Below are positions 1-5,867 of a stretch of DNA of 6,807 bases, one piece after another (within the stretch, counting starts at the first letter, position 1; every line of letters starts with the position of its first letter). Made by a program: the position numbers and the translations under genes. The notes beneath the pieces are model-generated. The model saw nothing but the letters and a program-made list of their open reading frames with translations. It ran no database searches and was not told the origin of the DNA. The stretch is taken from positions 4,412 to 11,218 of the forward strand of contig JAOZKX010000032.1 in the NCBI GenBank assembly GCA_029935135.1, in the 5' to 3' direction. Source of the DNA: Desulfocapsa sp. (GTDB lineage: Bacteria; Desulfobacterota; Desulfobulbia; Desulfobulbales; Desulfocapsaceae).

Positions 1-2
1 TT

Positions 3-1448
3 TATGTCGACCTGCTTCCCAAGTTAATGGGGGTGGAACGGTGTACTATTTTTCTGAATGAGACAGGCACTAGTTCCCTGATTTCCATGTATGGTACCGG
101 TTTGGAAAAGGGTGTTATTCAGGTTCCCCTTGAAGGGAGCGTGGCCGGCCGGGTTTTGGCCGAAGGTTTTAGTGTTATCGAAAATGATTTGAAGAAGGTC
201 GAAGGATATCATCTGCAGGCTGATGAACAAACCGGATTCCAAAGTCGTGATACTTTGTGCAGTCCCATTAAAAGTGTTGCCGGTCATGATGTTATTGGTG
301 TTGTGCAGCTGTTAAATAGCAGGAAGGATGAAGGGTTTACGCCAAAAGATCAGGAACAACTGGAAGAAATTGCCGGGTATCTTTCTATCTCCATAGAATC
401 GTTTCTCTTAAATAAAAAAATTGTTGAAATAGCGAAAGAGATTGATACGGAAGTCGCAAGGATTCATCCTGAAGAGATGCTTCAGGGAGAATTTATTGCG
501 GAAAGTCCGGTTATGCTTGCCGTATTAAAAATGGTATGGATTGTACGAAATACTCCGGTAAATGTTCTGATTCAGGGTGAAAATGGTACAGGTAAAGAGC
601 TTATCGCCAGGATGATTCATGATCATGGTGAAAGACATGGGCAGCCTTTTGTGCCGGTTAACTGTGCCTGTATTCCTGAAACGCTAGTTGAGAGTGAATT
701 CTTTGGTCACGAAAAAGGGGCATTTACCGGTGCCGGAAAGAGCAGGCGAGGTCGCTTTGAAGAAGCAAAAGGCGGGACACTATTTCTAGATGAAATCGGG
801 GAGATGCCGCTTGTAGTGCAGCCAAAATTTCTGCGCGCCATCCAGGAGGAGGAAGGGACAAGGCTTGGCAGTAATGTGCCGGTGAATTATGATGTTCGTC
901 TAATTTCTGCCACTAACTGTGATTTGCAAAAAGAAATTGATACCGGGAATTTTCGCCAGGATTTATACTTTCGGCTCTTTTCTGTTGAAATTGAGATTCC
1001 GCCTCTGCGCGAACGGAAAGAAGATATCCTGCCTTTGGCATTATCTTTTCTCGATGCAACCAATAAGCGCTTTAAAAAGAGTGTGGGGGATTTTAGTCCC
1101 GAGTTGCTGAACCTGTTTGAAGAGTTTCCCTGGCCTGGAAATGTGCGGCAGTTGTTAAAGGAAGTGGAACGTCTCGTGGCACTGACCGGGGATGGCCTGC
1201 AGATGGAGGTGGAGACATGCTCCCGTGAACTGCGTACATTCGCTTCGGTGAATCAGATAGAAAAGATTCGTGCTCCGGAAGATGATTATTCACTGCCGGA
1301 TCAGGTCACAAGTCTTGAAAAACGATTAATCGTCAGGGCTCTTGCTGAGACAGGAGGCAATAAAACCCAGGCGGCTAAATTACTGCATATTACCCGCCAG
1401 GGTCTGTTGAAGAAAATTAAGCGATACCAGTTGCAGTTTGAGCGGTAG
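3..1448 (+). CDS. Sigma-54-dependent transcriptional activator with GAF sensor domain (5' end outside window)
   Basis: This is an enhancer-binding protein that would remodel sigma-54 RNA polymerase using ATP. The frame is open to the left edge, and the residues before the ATG at 27 already read as GAF domain ([13 protein letters not shown]), so that ATG is internal and the true start lies upstream. Counting the Met at 27 as residue 1, a GAF domain covers about 1-125. The AAA+ domain follows at about 157-345, with Walker A GENGTGKE (184-191), the sigma-54 contact loop GAFTGA (231-236), Walker [11 protein letters not shown] (250-259), the arginine-finger region [10 protein letters not shown] (309-318) and sensor [11 protein letters not shown] (368-376). 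A Fis-type helix-turn-helix occupies about 429-470 ([19 protein letters not shown]). All functional motifs are intact. The GAF ligand and the target promoters cannot be read from the sequence, and I found no convincing -24/-12 promoter in the window. It converges on hinT with an 8-bp gap. Confidence 0.95.
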   Translation, partial: YVDLLPKLMGVERCTIFLNETGTSSLISMYGTGLEKGVIQVPLEGSVAGRVLAEGFSVIENDLKKVEGYHLQADEQTGFQSRDTLCSPIKSVAGHDVIGVVQLLNSRKDEGFTPKDQEQLEEIAGYLSISIESFLLNKKIVEIAKEIDTEVARIHPEEMLQGEFIAESPVMLAVLKMVWIVRNTPVNVLIQGENGTGKELIARMIHDHGERHGQPFVPVNCACIPETLVESEFFGHEKGAFTGAGKSRRGRFEEAKGGTLFLDEIGEMPLVVQPKFLRAIQEEEGTRLGSNVPVNYDVRLISATNCDLQKEIDTGNFRQDLYFRLFSVEIEIPPLRERKEDILPLALSFLDATNKRFKKSVGDFSPELLNLFEEFPWPGNVRQLLKEVERLVALTGDGLQMEVETCSRELRTFASVNQIEKIRAPEDDYSLPDQVTSLEKRLIVRALAETGGNKTQAAKLLHITRQGLLKKIKRYQLQFER

Positions 1449-1456
1449 GAGTGGCC

Positions 1457-1798
1457 TTACCCTGGAGGCCATTGCATGTCCCGTCCTCCCAGGACATGCA
1501 TATGGATGTGAAATACGGTTTGTCCCGCCTTCGCGCCATTGTTGAAGACAAGGCGAAAGTCTTCTATTCCGTTCTCTTTGGCAATGGCTGCTCCCCGGCG
1601 CATCATTTTTCCCATAAGTCTTTCATCGTCATCGGTGATAGCGGCAGGGTCCTGAATATGTTTTTTGGGGATAAGCAGGAAGTGCACCGGTGCCTGGGGT
1701 GCTATATCGCGAAATGCGAGTAGCTCATCATCTTCGTAAAGCATTTCAACGGGGATCTCTCCAGCGGCAATTTTGCAAAACAGACAATCTGCACTCAT
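1457..1798 (-). CDS. hinT: HinT-type histidine triad (HIT) nucleotide-binding hydrolase
   Basis: At 113 residues this is the normal length for the Hint branch of the HIT family, cytoplasmic dimers that hydrolyse purine nucleoside phosphoramidates and adenylated substrates. The N-terminus has the typical CLFCKIAAGEIP start (Cys5 and Cys8), then YEDDELLAFRDIAPQAPVH and the LLIPKKH strand. The catalytic triad is HIHMH (97-101), followed by VLGGRDMQWPPG, the standard Hint C-terminus. Nothing is missing. The start codon is supported by purine-rich sequence (GAGG at 1809-1812, then GGGAGA abutting the ATG) lying inside the end of the upstream gene. The gap to the SLOG-like gene's stop is only 5 bp, so the two are very probably co-transcribed and translationally coupled. 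The family assignment is secure; the physiological substrate in this organism is unknown. Confidence 0.95.
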   Translation of the reverse strand: MSADCLFCKIAAGEIPVEMLYEDDELLAFRDIAPQAPVHFLLIPKKHIQDPAAITDDDERLMGKMMRRGAAIAKENGIEDFRLVFNNGAKAGQTVFHIHMHVLGGRDMQWPPG

Positions 1799-1803
1799 TC
1801 TCC

Positions 1804-2355
1804 CTAGACCTCTGGAAAAGAGTCGACAAAGAGTTGTTCGATGGCTTCACGGCCGGCATCGTTGAGATATCTGGTTCCGGAGCCGACAAAAGTGTCATAT
1901 TCGATAAGGGGGCTGTCCTCCGTCCATTCTGTGCTGCTCCAGGTAAACCATTGTTTTTTCGGTTGGTCAAATACATGGAGGGGGCGATTGAAAAGTTTTG
2001 CCAGTTCGACGGCCCAGCCGGTGCCACCTTTAACGGAGTTGTCGTCCAGGATTGAACCAATAACGAATACCTGGTGCCCGTTATTTACCATATGGAAGAT
2101 TGTCTGCAGAACCTTGCGGATTTTTTCTGTCTCGTAATAGGTTCTGTTGAGCATGCGGGATGCGAGCTCCATGGAAATATCCCCTCGTTCCAAATCTTCT
2201 TTGGTCAGGATCACGGCGTTATGTCTGCGGTCGAGTTTATGCCCTTCAAAAGTGTAGATGACTTCTTTGACACCAAGTTTTTCTGCAGCCTCACCAAAAG
2301 TAGCTTCAGCTCCTTTCAGTCCACCGCTGTACAGAGTACATGTATTATGATCCAT
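1804..2355 (-). CDS. SLOG-like Rossmann-fold nucleotide-binding protein
   Basis: This 183-residue protein has the layout of the SLOG superfamily (LOG, DprA, YpsA relatives), whose members bind or cleave nucleotides. It shows a first-strand glycine motif LYSGGLKGAE (8-17), a central strand QVFVIGSI (95-102), a second glycine loop KGGTGWAVELAK (109-120) and a strand LHVFDQPKKQWFTW (126-139). It ends with VGSGTRYLNDAGREAIEQLF (157-176), which resembles the closing GxGTR/AI helix motif of SLOG/DprA-like proteins. There is no signal peptide or membrane segment, so it should be cytoplasmic. The start is well supported: AAGGAG (complement of 2362-2367) lies 6 nt before the ATG. It is the first gene of a two-gene unit with hinT. 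The substrate is not predictable; a nucleotide or nucleotide derivative is inferred from the fold and the partner. The superfamily call is from motif memory, not a profile search. Confidence 0.75.
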   Translation of the reverse strand: MDHNTCTLYSGGLKGAEATFGEAAEKLGVKEVIYTFEGHKLDRRHNAVILTKEDLERGDISMELASRMLNRTYYETEKIRKVLQTIFHMVNNGHQVFVIGSILDDNSVKGGTGWAVELAKLFNRPLHVFDQPKKQWFTWSSTEWTEDSPLIEYDTFVGSGTRYLNDAGREAIEQLFVDSFPEV

Positions 2356-2401
2356 TGCGCGCTCCTTGTTCTGAATAAATTACCTTAAAATCTTCGTAAA
2401 A

Positions 2402-2429
2402 AGCATACCATACCTGTGAGCAAAGGCAA
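2402..2429 (-). promoter_or_regulatory. Candidate sigma-70 promoter for the SLOG-hinT unit
   Basis: On the minus strand TTGCCT (2424-2429) is separated by 16 bp from TATGCT (2402-2407), and the -10 is preceded by TGG, an extended -10 feature. Each hexamer matches consensus at 4 of 6 positions. It lies 46 bp upstream of the SLOG-like start and 20 bp past the cmoB stop. Read-through from cmoB is also possible because no convincing terminator lies between them. Confidence 0.35.
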
Positions 2430-2448
2430 GAAAGAGCTGAGCTGCTTC

Positions 2449-3408
2449 TTATTTTTTCTCTGCCAGCAAATAAATACGTTCCGGTGCCGGATATCCTTCC
2501 ACTGTTTTTCCGGGATTTGCCGGGTCAATGAAATCAGTATAGGACTCAAACTGCATCCAGTCTGTACGGCGTTGCTCAGTGTCTGACATTGGGTGTTGAC
2601 AGACGATTCGACTATTTTTAAATCCGGCCCTTTGCACCCAGTTCTGCAGGCAGCTGCCGGTGGGGACAAAATAGGTCCCTGGGACTTTGGCGTATGTTTT
2701 TTGCGGGAAGATGGCGATTTCTTCTGTTCCGGGAATGACCTGGGACTCGAGAACGAGTGTACCGCCGGGTCGCAGAGAGGAAAAGATGTCGCGCAGGCAG
2801 TCGATTGGAGAGCTGCGATGATAAATAATACCCATAAGAAAGAGTACATCAAAGCATTCAGGGAATAGCGGCAGATGTTCTACCCCAAGAAGGTCAATAT
2901 GGAGATTCTCCTGGCCTGCCATCCCATTAAGTCCCTTGAAACAGTAGTAGTGCTGTACGGAAGGTTCCAGTCCCAGGACCAGTTTGGGTTGCAGAGGCAG
3001 CATGCGAAACATGTAGTAGCCGTTGTTGCAGCCAATATCTGCAATGATTTTACCCTGAAGCTCAGGCAGGTATGGAATAAGCCGTTGCCATTTGCGCTGG
3101 CTCTGCCATTCGGAGTCAATATCAACTCCAAAAATGGAAAAAGGTCCTTTGCGCCAGGGCATAAAATCCCGCAGGGCAGATTCCAGTCTGGCATGTTGTT
3201 CTTCGTGGATTTCGCCACGGGCACCAATCTCCACAGTGTCGCAGCTGAAATCCAGATGTTTTGCCTTGAAAGTTTGCAGGACTTCACAGGGGAGGCGGTA
3301 ACGGAGAAATCCTTTTTTTGACTGATTGACCCATTCCTGTCGTTGTTGATGGACATGAAGGATATCTTCTTTTTTTGCAGTGGGAGGGAGGAAATCAATA
3401 TAGTGCAT
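2449..3408 (-). CDS. cmoB: tRNA U34 carboxymethyltransferase CmoB
   Basis: CmoB transfers the carboxymethyl group of carboxy-S-adenosyl-methionine to 5-hydroxyuridine at tRNA position 34, giving cmo5U and widening wobble decoding. The 319 residues match the family length (E. coli about 323). Visible signatures are FMPWRKGPFSIFGVDID (82-98), containing the conserved lysine of the Cx-SAM carboxylate pocket; the SAM-binding loop DIGCNNGYYMFRM (124-136); LGLEPS (145-150); MGIIYHRSSP (192-201); TEQRRTDWM (277-285); and the family tail NPGKTVEGYPAPER (298-311). The C-terminal motifs are nearly identical in wording to those of enterobacterial CmoB. The start is the first available Met and gives normal length, but no Shine-Dalgarno sequence precedes it. 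With only 16 bp after the cmoA stop, translation is probably coupled to cmoA. I see no truncation or frameshift. Confidence 0.96.
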   Translation of the reverse strand: MHYIDFLPPTAKKEDILHVHQQRQEWVNQSKKGFLRYRLPCEVLQTFKAKHLDFSCDTVEIGARGEIHEEQHARLESALRDFMPWRKGPFSIFGVDIDSEWQSQRKWQRLIPYLPELQGKIIADIGCNNGYYMFRMLPLQPKLVLGLEPSVQHYYCFKGLNGMAGQENLHIDLLGVEHLPLFPECFDVLFLMGIIYHRSSPIDCLRDIFSSLRPGGTLVLESQVIPGTEEIAIFPQKTYAKVPGTYFVPTGSCLQNWVQRAGFKNSRIVCQHPMSDTEQRRTDWMQFESYTDFIDPANPGKTVEGYPAPERIYLLAEKK

Positions 3409-3424
3409 AACAGAAATAGGGGAG

Positions 3425-4180
3425 TCAGGGTTTTGGCTTTACTGCAAGAAGTGAAACAAAATTAAACCATTGGAAGAAGGGCTCAACTTCTATAAAACCC
3501 GCCTTTTGCAGGAGTTGTCTGTTTTCATCAAGGGAGCAGGGGATGAGGACATTTTCAAGGGCCTCTCTTTTTTTCGCAATTTCAAGTTCTGAATAGCCTC
3601 GTTCTTTTTTGAACTGGTGGTAGATATCAATGTAGCTCCGATTTATACTGGAGTGGTGTGAGATGATCTTCTCACTGAGGATAAGCACGCCGCCGGGGCG
3701 GAGATTGGCGAAGATTCTTCTGAGAAATGATGCTCTATTCAGTGGTCGGATAAACTGCAGTGTGTAGTTTAGAAGAAAGGCAGCGGTGTCAGGGTGGTCA
3801 GTGGTAGTGATATCGGCACAGAGAAAGTGAAGCTGATTCTGCTTGGAGAAGAGTTCTGCTTTAAGTTTTGCCTTGTCCAGCATGGCTGAAGAGTTGTCGA
3901 CCCCTAAGAACTGCAGGTGTTTGTCATTGAGCAGGCTGCTGAGCTGGAAGAGGGTGGTTCCTGTGGCACAGCCCAGATCTACGACCCGGTCTTCTTGCTG
4001 CAGCAGGTTGTCAAGGATCCGACTGATAGCTCGTATAACTTCCTGATAGCAGGGGACAGAGCGGTCGAGCATGTCGTCAAAGACCTGGGCCACCCGATCG
4101 TTAAAGGTGAAGTCCTCACTGATCTGTTCCACTTGGAAAAGGGCGTCCCTCATCTGTTCTGGATTATGTTTGTTCTTCAT
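3425..4180 (-). CDS. cmoA: Carboxy-S-adenosyl-L-methionine synthase CmoA
   Basis: CmoA converts SAM and prephenate into carboxy-SAM, the donor used by CmoB. The protein has 251 residues, normal for the family. Signatures are RDALF (11-15, like E. coli RDTLF), FTFNDRVAQVFDDMLDRSVP (24-43), the SAM loop VVDLGCATGTT (66-76), LGVDNSSAML (92-101), LNYTLQFIRP (137-146), LRPGGVLILSEK (160-171) and GYSELEIAKKREALENVLIP (195-214), ending FQWFNFVSLLAVKP. The start is uncertain. Neither Met1 nor Met10 (ATG at 4151-4153) has a good ribosome binding site, and the E. coli alignment would allow either. A very strong Shine-Dalgarno lies further upstream but serves a two-codon mini-ORF. cmoB follows after 16 bp, making a compact pathway pair. 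Confidence 0.95.
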   Translation of the reverse strand: MKNKHNPEQMRDALFQVEQISEDFTFNDRVAQVFDDMLDRSVPCYQEVIRAISRILDNLLQQEDRVVDLGCATGTTLFQLSSLLNDKHLQFLGVDNSSAMLDKAKLKAELFSKQNQLHFLCADITTTDHPDTAAFLLNYTLQFIRPLNRASFLRRIFANLRPGGVLILSEKIISHHSSINRSYIDIYHQFKKERGYSELEIAKKREALENVLIPCSLDENRQLLQKAGFIEVEPFFQWFNFVSLLAVKPKP

Positions 4181-4225
4181 GTTGGTTTTGTCAGGCCGAT
4201 AATCTTTTGAGTTTCCCAGAAGTAG

Positions 4226-4247
4226 CTATACCATTCTTCACTCCTCC
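4226..4247 (-). promoter_or_regulatory. Strong Shine-Dalgarno with two-codon mini-ORF (ATG-GTA-TAG) in cmoA leader
   Basis: On the minus strand GGAGGAG (4241-4247) is followed after 6 nt by ATG (4232-4234), GTA and an in-frame TAG (4226-4228). The ATG is in the same frame as cmoA, whose own start at 4180 has no visible ribosome binding site. What is seen is the layout. A regulatory leader, or an ancestral cmoA start cut off by the TAG, are both inferences. Confidence 0.4.
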
Positions 4248-4329
4248 GGAGAAGGACAAATTCCGGAAAAAATTGGCGATTGCCCTTCTCTTGTTTTTCC
4301 TGCCGCCTGCCACTGCTCGACGAATAGGC

Positions 4330-4358
4330 TTGCCTTCAAACCATTATATAAGTATAAA
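4330..4358 (+). promoter_or_regulatory. Candidate sigma-70 promoter for the 4423-5639 operon
   Basis: TTGCCT (4330-4335) and TATAAA (4353-4358, 5 of 6 consensus) are separated by the optimal 17 bp. Transcription would start near 4365, giving a leader of about 58 nt before the ATG at 4423. It overlaps the minus-strand promoter candidate of cmoA. Confidence 0.5.
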
Positions 4359-4370
4359 TCAGGAGTTTAA
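4343..4370 (-). promoter_or_regulatory. Candidate promoter for cmoA-cmoB, back to back with the + strand promoter
   Basis: The minus strand carries a perfect TATAAT (4343-4348). The -35 is weak: TTAAAC at 4365-4370 with a 16-bp spacer, or ATTAAA at 4366-4371 with 17 bp. Transcription would start near 4336, leaving a cmoA leader of about 155 nt that contains the mini-ORF. AT-rich DNA makes chance -10 matches likely, so this is tentative. Confidence 0.4.
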
Positions 4371-4384
4371 TGTTGCATAGTCAC

Positions 4385-4402
4385 AAAACAACGGTTTGTT
4401 TT
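4385..4402. repeat. Short inverted repeat just upstream of the ribosome binding site
   Basis: AAAACAA (4385-4391) and TTGTTTT (4396-4402) are perfect inverted copies around a CGGT loop, ending 6 bp before the GGGAGGAG ribosome binding site of the 4423 gene. The stem is mostly A-T and weak as RNA; it could be an operator half-site pair or chance. Confidence 0.4.
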
Positions 4403-4422
4403 CGATAAGGGAGGAGTTGGAT

Positions 4423-4938
4423 ATGAATGGAAAATTTTGGGGAAATATTGGGCTGAGTGTTGTTATCTTTGGTCTTGTAACATTTGCTGTACTAAAAGTC
4501 AGTGCGTCATCCGGGGTGCAGGGTGTTCTCCTGCCTGAGGTGACGGTCTCTGCATCCACCGAAGAGTTGCTGCATTCCGTGAAACTTGCCCGGTCAGCCG
4601 TGGATGTACAGAAGAAGGGTCATCAGGTGAAGGCCATTTTTGCCATTGAAAATAAAGGTGGACATGATATAAAAAATGTTTCCATTCTCTGCACACTGTT
4701 TGACAGCCAGAATAAGGAACAGGGGCGAGATAAATGGGTTGTTTATGATACGGTGAAGTCCCATGGCCAAGGGTTCTTTACTTTCTCTGATAAAAGATTT
4801 ATCAGCAGCAGTGTTGTTCGTTCCGATTGCCAGATTGTTGATTTGCAAGTGGCTGCTCCACCTGCAATTACTGTTCACCGTGCCTCAGGCGGTCATGGTG
4901 CAGCAGCTCAGGATAGTGGACACGGTACTGCGCACTAA
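4423..4938 (+). CDS. Small membrane-anchored protein with beta-rich soluble domain and His-rich tail
   Basis: I do not recognise a named family. The start is the ATG at 4423, because GGGAGGAG (4409-4416) lies 6 nt before it; a TTG nine codons upstream is in frame but has no such site. The product has 171 residues. MNGKFW precedes one hydrophobic helix (about 7-26), a signal anchor placing the rest outside the cytoplasm. Residues about 65-142 read as alternating strands (VKAIFAIENKGGHDIKNVSI, CTLFDSQNKEQG, WVVYDT, FFTFSDKRF) ending SDCQIVDLQV. That recalls FxLYD/DUF3426-type extracytoplasmic beta-sandwiches. Cys90 and Cys136 could form a disulfide. An Ala-Pro linker leads to a tail rich in Gly, Ala and His (His152, 158, 167, 171) that might bind metal. 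It is 29 bp upstream of the biotinyl-domain gene, so probably the same operon. The single anchor and His-containing tail loosely recall gamma subunits of sodium-pumping decarboxylases, but there is no sequence match I can show. Confidence 0.8.
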   Translation: MNGKFWGNIGLSVVIFGLVTFAVLKVSASSGVQGVLLPEVTVSASTEELLHSVKLARSAVDVQKKGHQVKAIFAIENKGGHDIKNVSILCTLFDSQNKEQGRDKWVVYDTVKSHGQGFFTFSDKRFISSSVVRSDCQIVDLQVAAPPAITVHRASGGHGAAAQDSGHGTAH

Positions 4939-4967
4939 GTGCTGCTTGAAAAATTGGCACGGGATGA

Positions 4968-5639
4968 ATGATGTCTGACGAAATAGATTTTGATGAAATA
5001 CTGGGAAAGTACCATTCTGACCCATACGAATATGTAGATATTTTTGCTGAACATACGGGTAAGGTTCACTTCCTTTGTGAAATCGACAGCGCTGTGGATA
5101 CAGTGAGTGGAGAGTGGAAACATATTCCAGGAACTCCTCTTTTTGAAATTACCCGAGAGCGGAATCTCAAAAAAATCACATCCCCCACCAATGGGGTGAT
5201 TTCTTCTCTCAACCTTGACTTGGAAGGTTCTTTTGTTGAGGCTGGCGAGAAACTGATGACCATTCGCCATCCTTTGAAGAAAAAAGAGATCATCGAATGC
5301 ATCCTCAAAGAAGTACTGCATGTCTTTCCTGCCCCTGAACGGGCGAAATATTTCTTTTCCCTGGATGTCCAATCTCGAATTGAGAAAAAGAGTGCCAAAG
5401 AGGTCTCTGTGAAGCCGGGTGACGAAATTATTATTATGTCACTGATGAAACGGGACACTCCCGTTTATTATAATGGTGAAGCGGGGGTTATTCATTCAGT
5501 ATATTTTAAGCCGGGTGTGTCTGTTGGTCAGGGAGATCCGCTGATTGGAGTGTGCCCTGTTGATAAACTGCACCTTATCAAAAAAGTCATCACCAGGGTG
5601 AAGGCAGATTGGGATAAAAATGAGGTGCATGCTGCTTAA
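4968..5639 (+). CDS. Biotin carrier-like protein with two biotinyl/lipoyl-type domains
   Basis: This 223-residue soluble protein contains two barrel-sandwich units. The first (about 28-102) has SPTNGVISSL..EGSFVEAGEKLMTI (72-99), the second half of a biotinyl fold, but Arg65 sits where the modified lysine is expected. The second (about 145-197) reads VSVKPGDEIIIMSLMKRDTP, then GVIHSVYFKPGVSVGQGDPL. It places Lys161 in S-L-M-K-R at the position of the biotinylated lysine of A-M-K-M. A charged helical linker (about 103-142) joins them. The next gene is a biotin-protein ligase, which supports biotinylation of Lys161; lipoylation or no modification remain possible. Two adjacent ATGs (4968 and 4971) could serve as start, and the ribosome binding site is weak (GGG at 4961-4963). 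No carboxylase subunit is in the window, so the enzyme it would serve is unknown. Confidence 0.8.
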   Translation: MMSDEIDFDEILGKYHSDPYEYVDIFAEHTGKVHFLCEIDSAVDTVSGEWKHIPGTPLFEITRERNLKKITSPTNGVISSLNLDLEGSFVEAGEKLMTIRHPLKKKEIIECILKEVLHVFPAPERAKYFFSLDVQSRIEKKSAKEVSVKPGDEIIIMSLMKRDTPVYYNGEAGVIHSVYFKPGVSVGQGDPLIGVCPVDKLHLIKKVITRVKADWDKNEVHAA

Positions 5640-5843
5640 GGGCCTGTAAAAAAAATAACATGGCCAATCTTACATCTTATCTTCGGGTCATCTTTGAATA
5701 TGACTCAATCACAAAATCCTCATCGTAGCATAGCTACGCCTGCGGTTTTGCTCAATCGTCATATCCAAATCTAACCCGAACCTAAGCGCAGGTAAGCGAG
5801 GAACGAGACTCCGATGTCAGCCATGTTATTTTCCTACAAACCC
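5640..5843. mobile_element. MITE-like palindromic insertion, 204 bp, with TAA target duplication
   Basis: The ends are inverted repeats: 5640-5664 and the complement of 5820-5843 share GGG, TGTA and the exact core AAAATAACATGGC. Inside, 5681-5704 pairs with 5758-5781 (19 of 24), and the centre is a perfect hairpin CGTAGC-ATA-GCTACG (5724-5738). Two direct copies of CTCAATC (5704-5710 and 5751-5757) interrupt the stem. TAA flanks both ends (5637-5639 and 5844-5846); the left copy is the stop codon of the carrier gene. Removing the element and one TAA joins GCTGCTTAA directly to GGCCAAAGGAG, a natural operon junction. There is no coding capacity, so a transposase would have to act in trans. In RNA it would fold into a long hairpin between the two genes and might act as a partial terminator or processing site. 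A REP/RAYT-type repeat or a conserved structured RNA are alternatives. Confidence 0.75.
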
Positions 5844-5850
5844 TAAGGCC

Positions 5851-5857
5851 AAAGGAG
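5851..5857 (+). promoter_or_regulatory. Ribosome binding site of the biotin ligase gene
   Basis: AAAGGAG stands 7 nt before an ATT (5865) and 10 nt before a CTG (5868), both in frame with the ligase. The frame is closed upstream by TAA at 5844-5846, and there is no ATG or GTG near, so this site argues for a rare start codon rather than the TTG at 5940. Confidence 0.6.
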
Positions 5858-5867
5858 CTGGAATATT

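Noticed and set aside
27..29. ATG at 27 as the start of the sigma-54 activator.
   Set aside because: The frame continues open to the left edge and the preceding residues fit the GAF domain, so the gene starts outside the window.
1093..1293. Minus-strand open frame inside the sigma-54 activator, and similar long antisense frames in cmoB, cmoA and the ligase.
   Set aside because: They lie opposite strongly conserved coding sequence and show no recognisable protein motifs; they are shadows of the real genes.
1473..1500. Perfect 9-bp inverted repeat TGCATGTCC/GGACATGCA, with a GGCCT/AGGCC pair just before it, at the junction of two convergent genes; considered as a bidirectional terminator.
   Set aside because: No T-run follows on either strand, and the repeat lies in the hinT codons for the conserved M-H-V-L-G-G-R-D-M stretch, so the protein sequence explains it.
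2430..2451. Imperfect hairpin (AAGAAG..CTTTCTT) right after the cmoB stop, considered as a terminator.
   Set aside because: The stem has a mismatch and a wobble pair and no T-run follows, so termination is not supported.
4265..4300. GGAAAAA/TTTTTCC inverted repeat with a small GGC-AATC-GCC stem before T6 on the minus strand, considered as an attenuator of cmoA.
   Set aside because: The inner stem is only 3-4 bp and the outer arms are A-T homopolymers; too weak to call.
4955..4972. TGGCACG resembling the -24 half of a sigma-54 promoter, tempting because a sigma-54 activator is in the window.
   Set aside because: There is no GC-containing -12 half at the required distance (the sequence there is GAATG), and it sits directly on the start codon of the carrier gene.
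4964..4978. Tiny ORF (ATG-AAT-GAT-GTC-TGA) overlapping the start of the carrier gene.
   Set aside because: Three ATGs occur within ten bases by chance; four codons with no separate ribosome binding site give no reason to call it.
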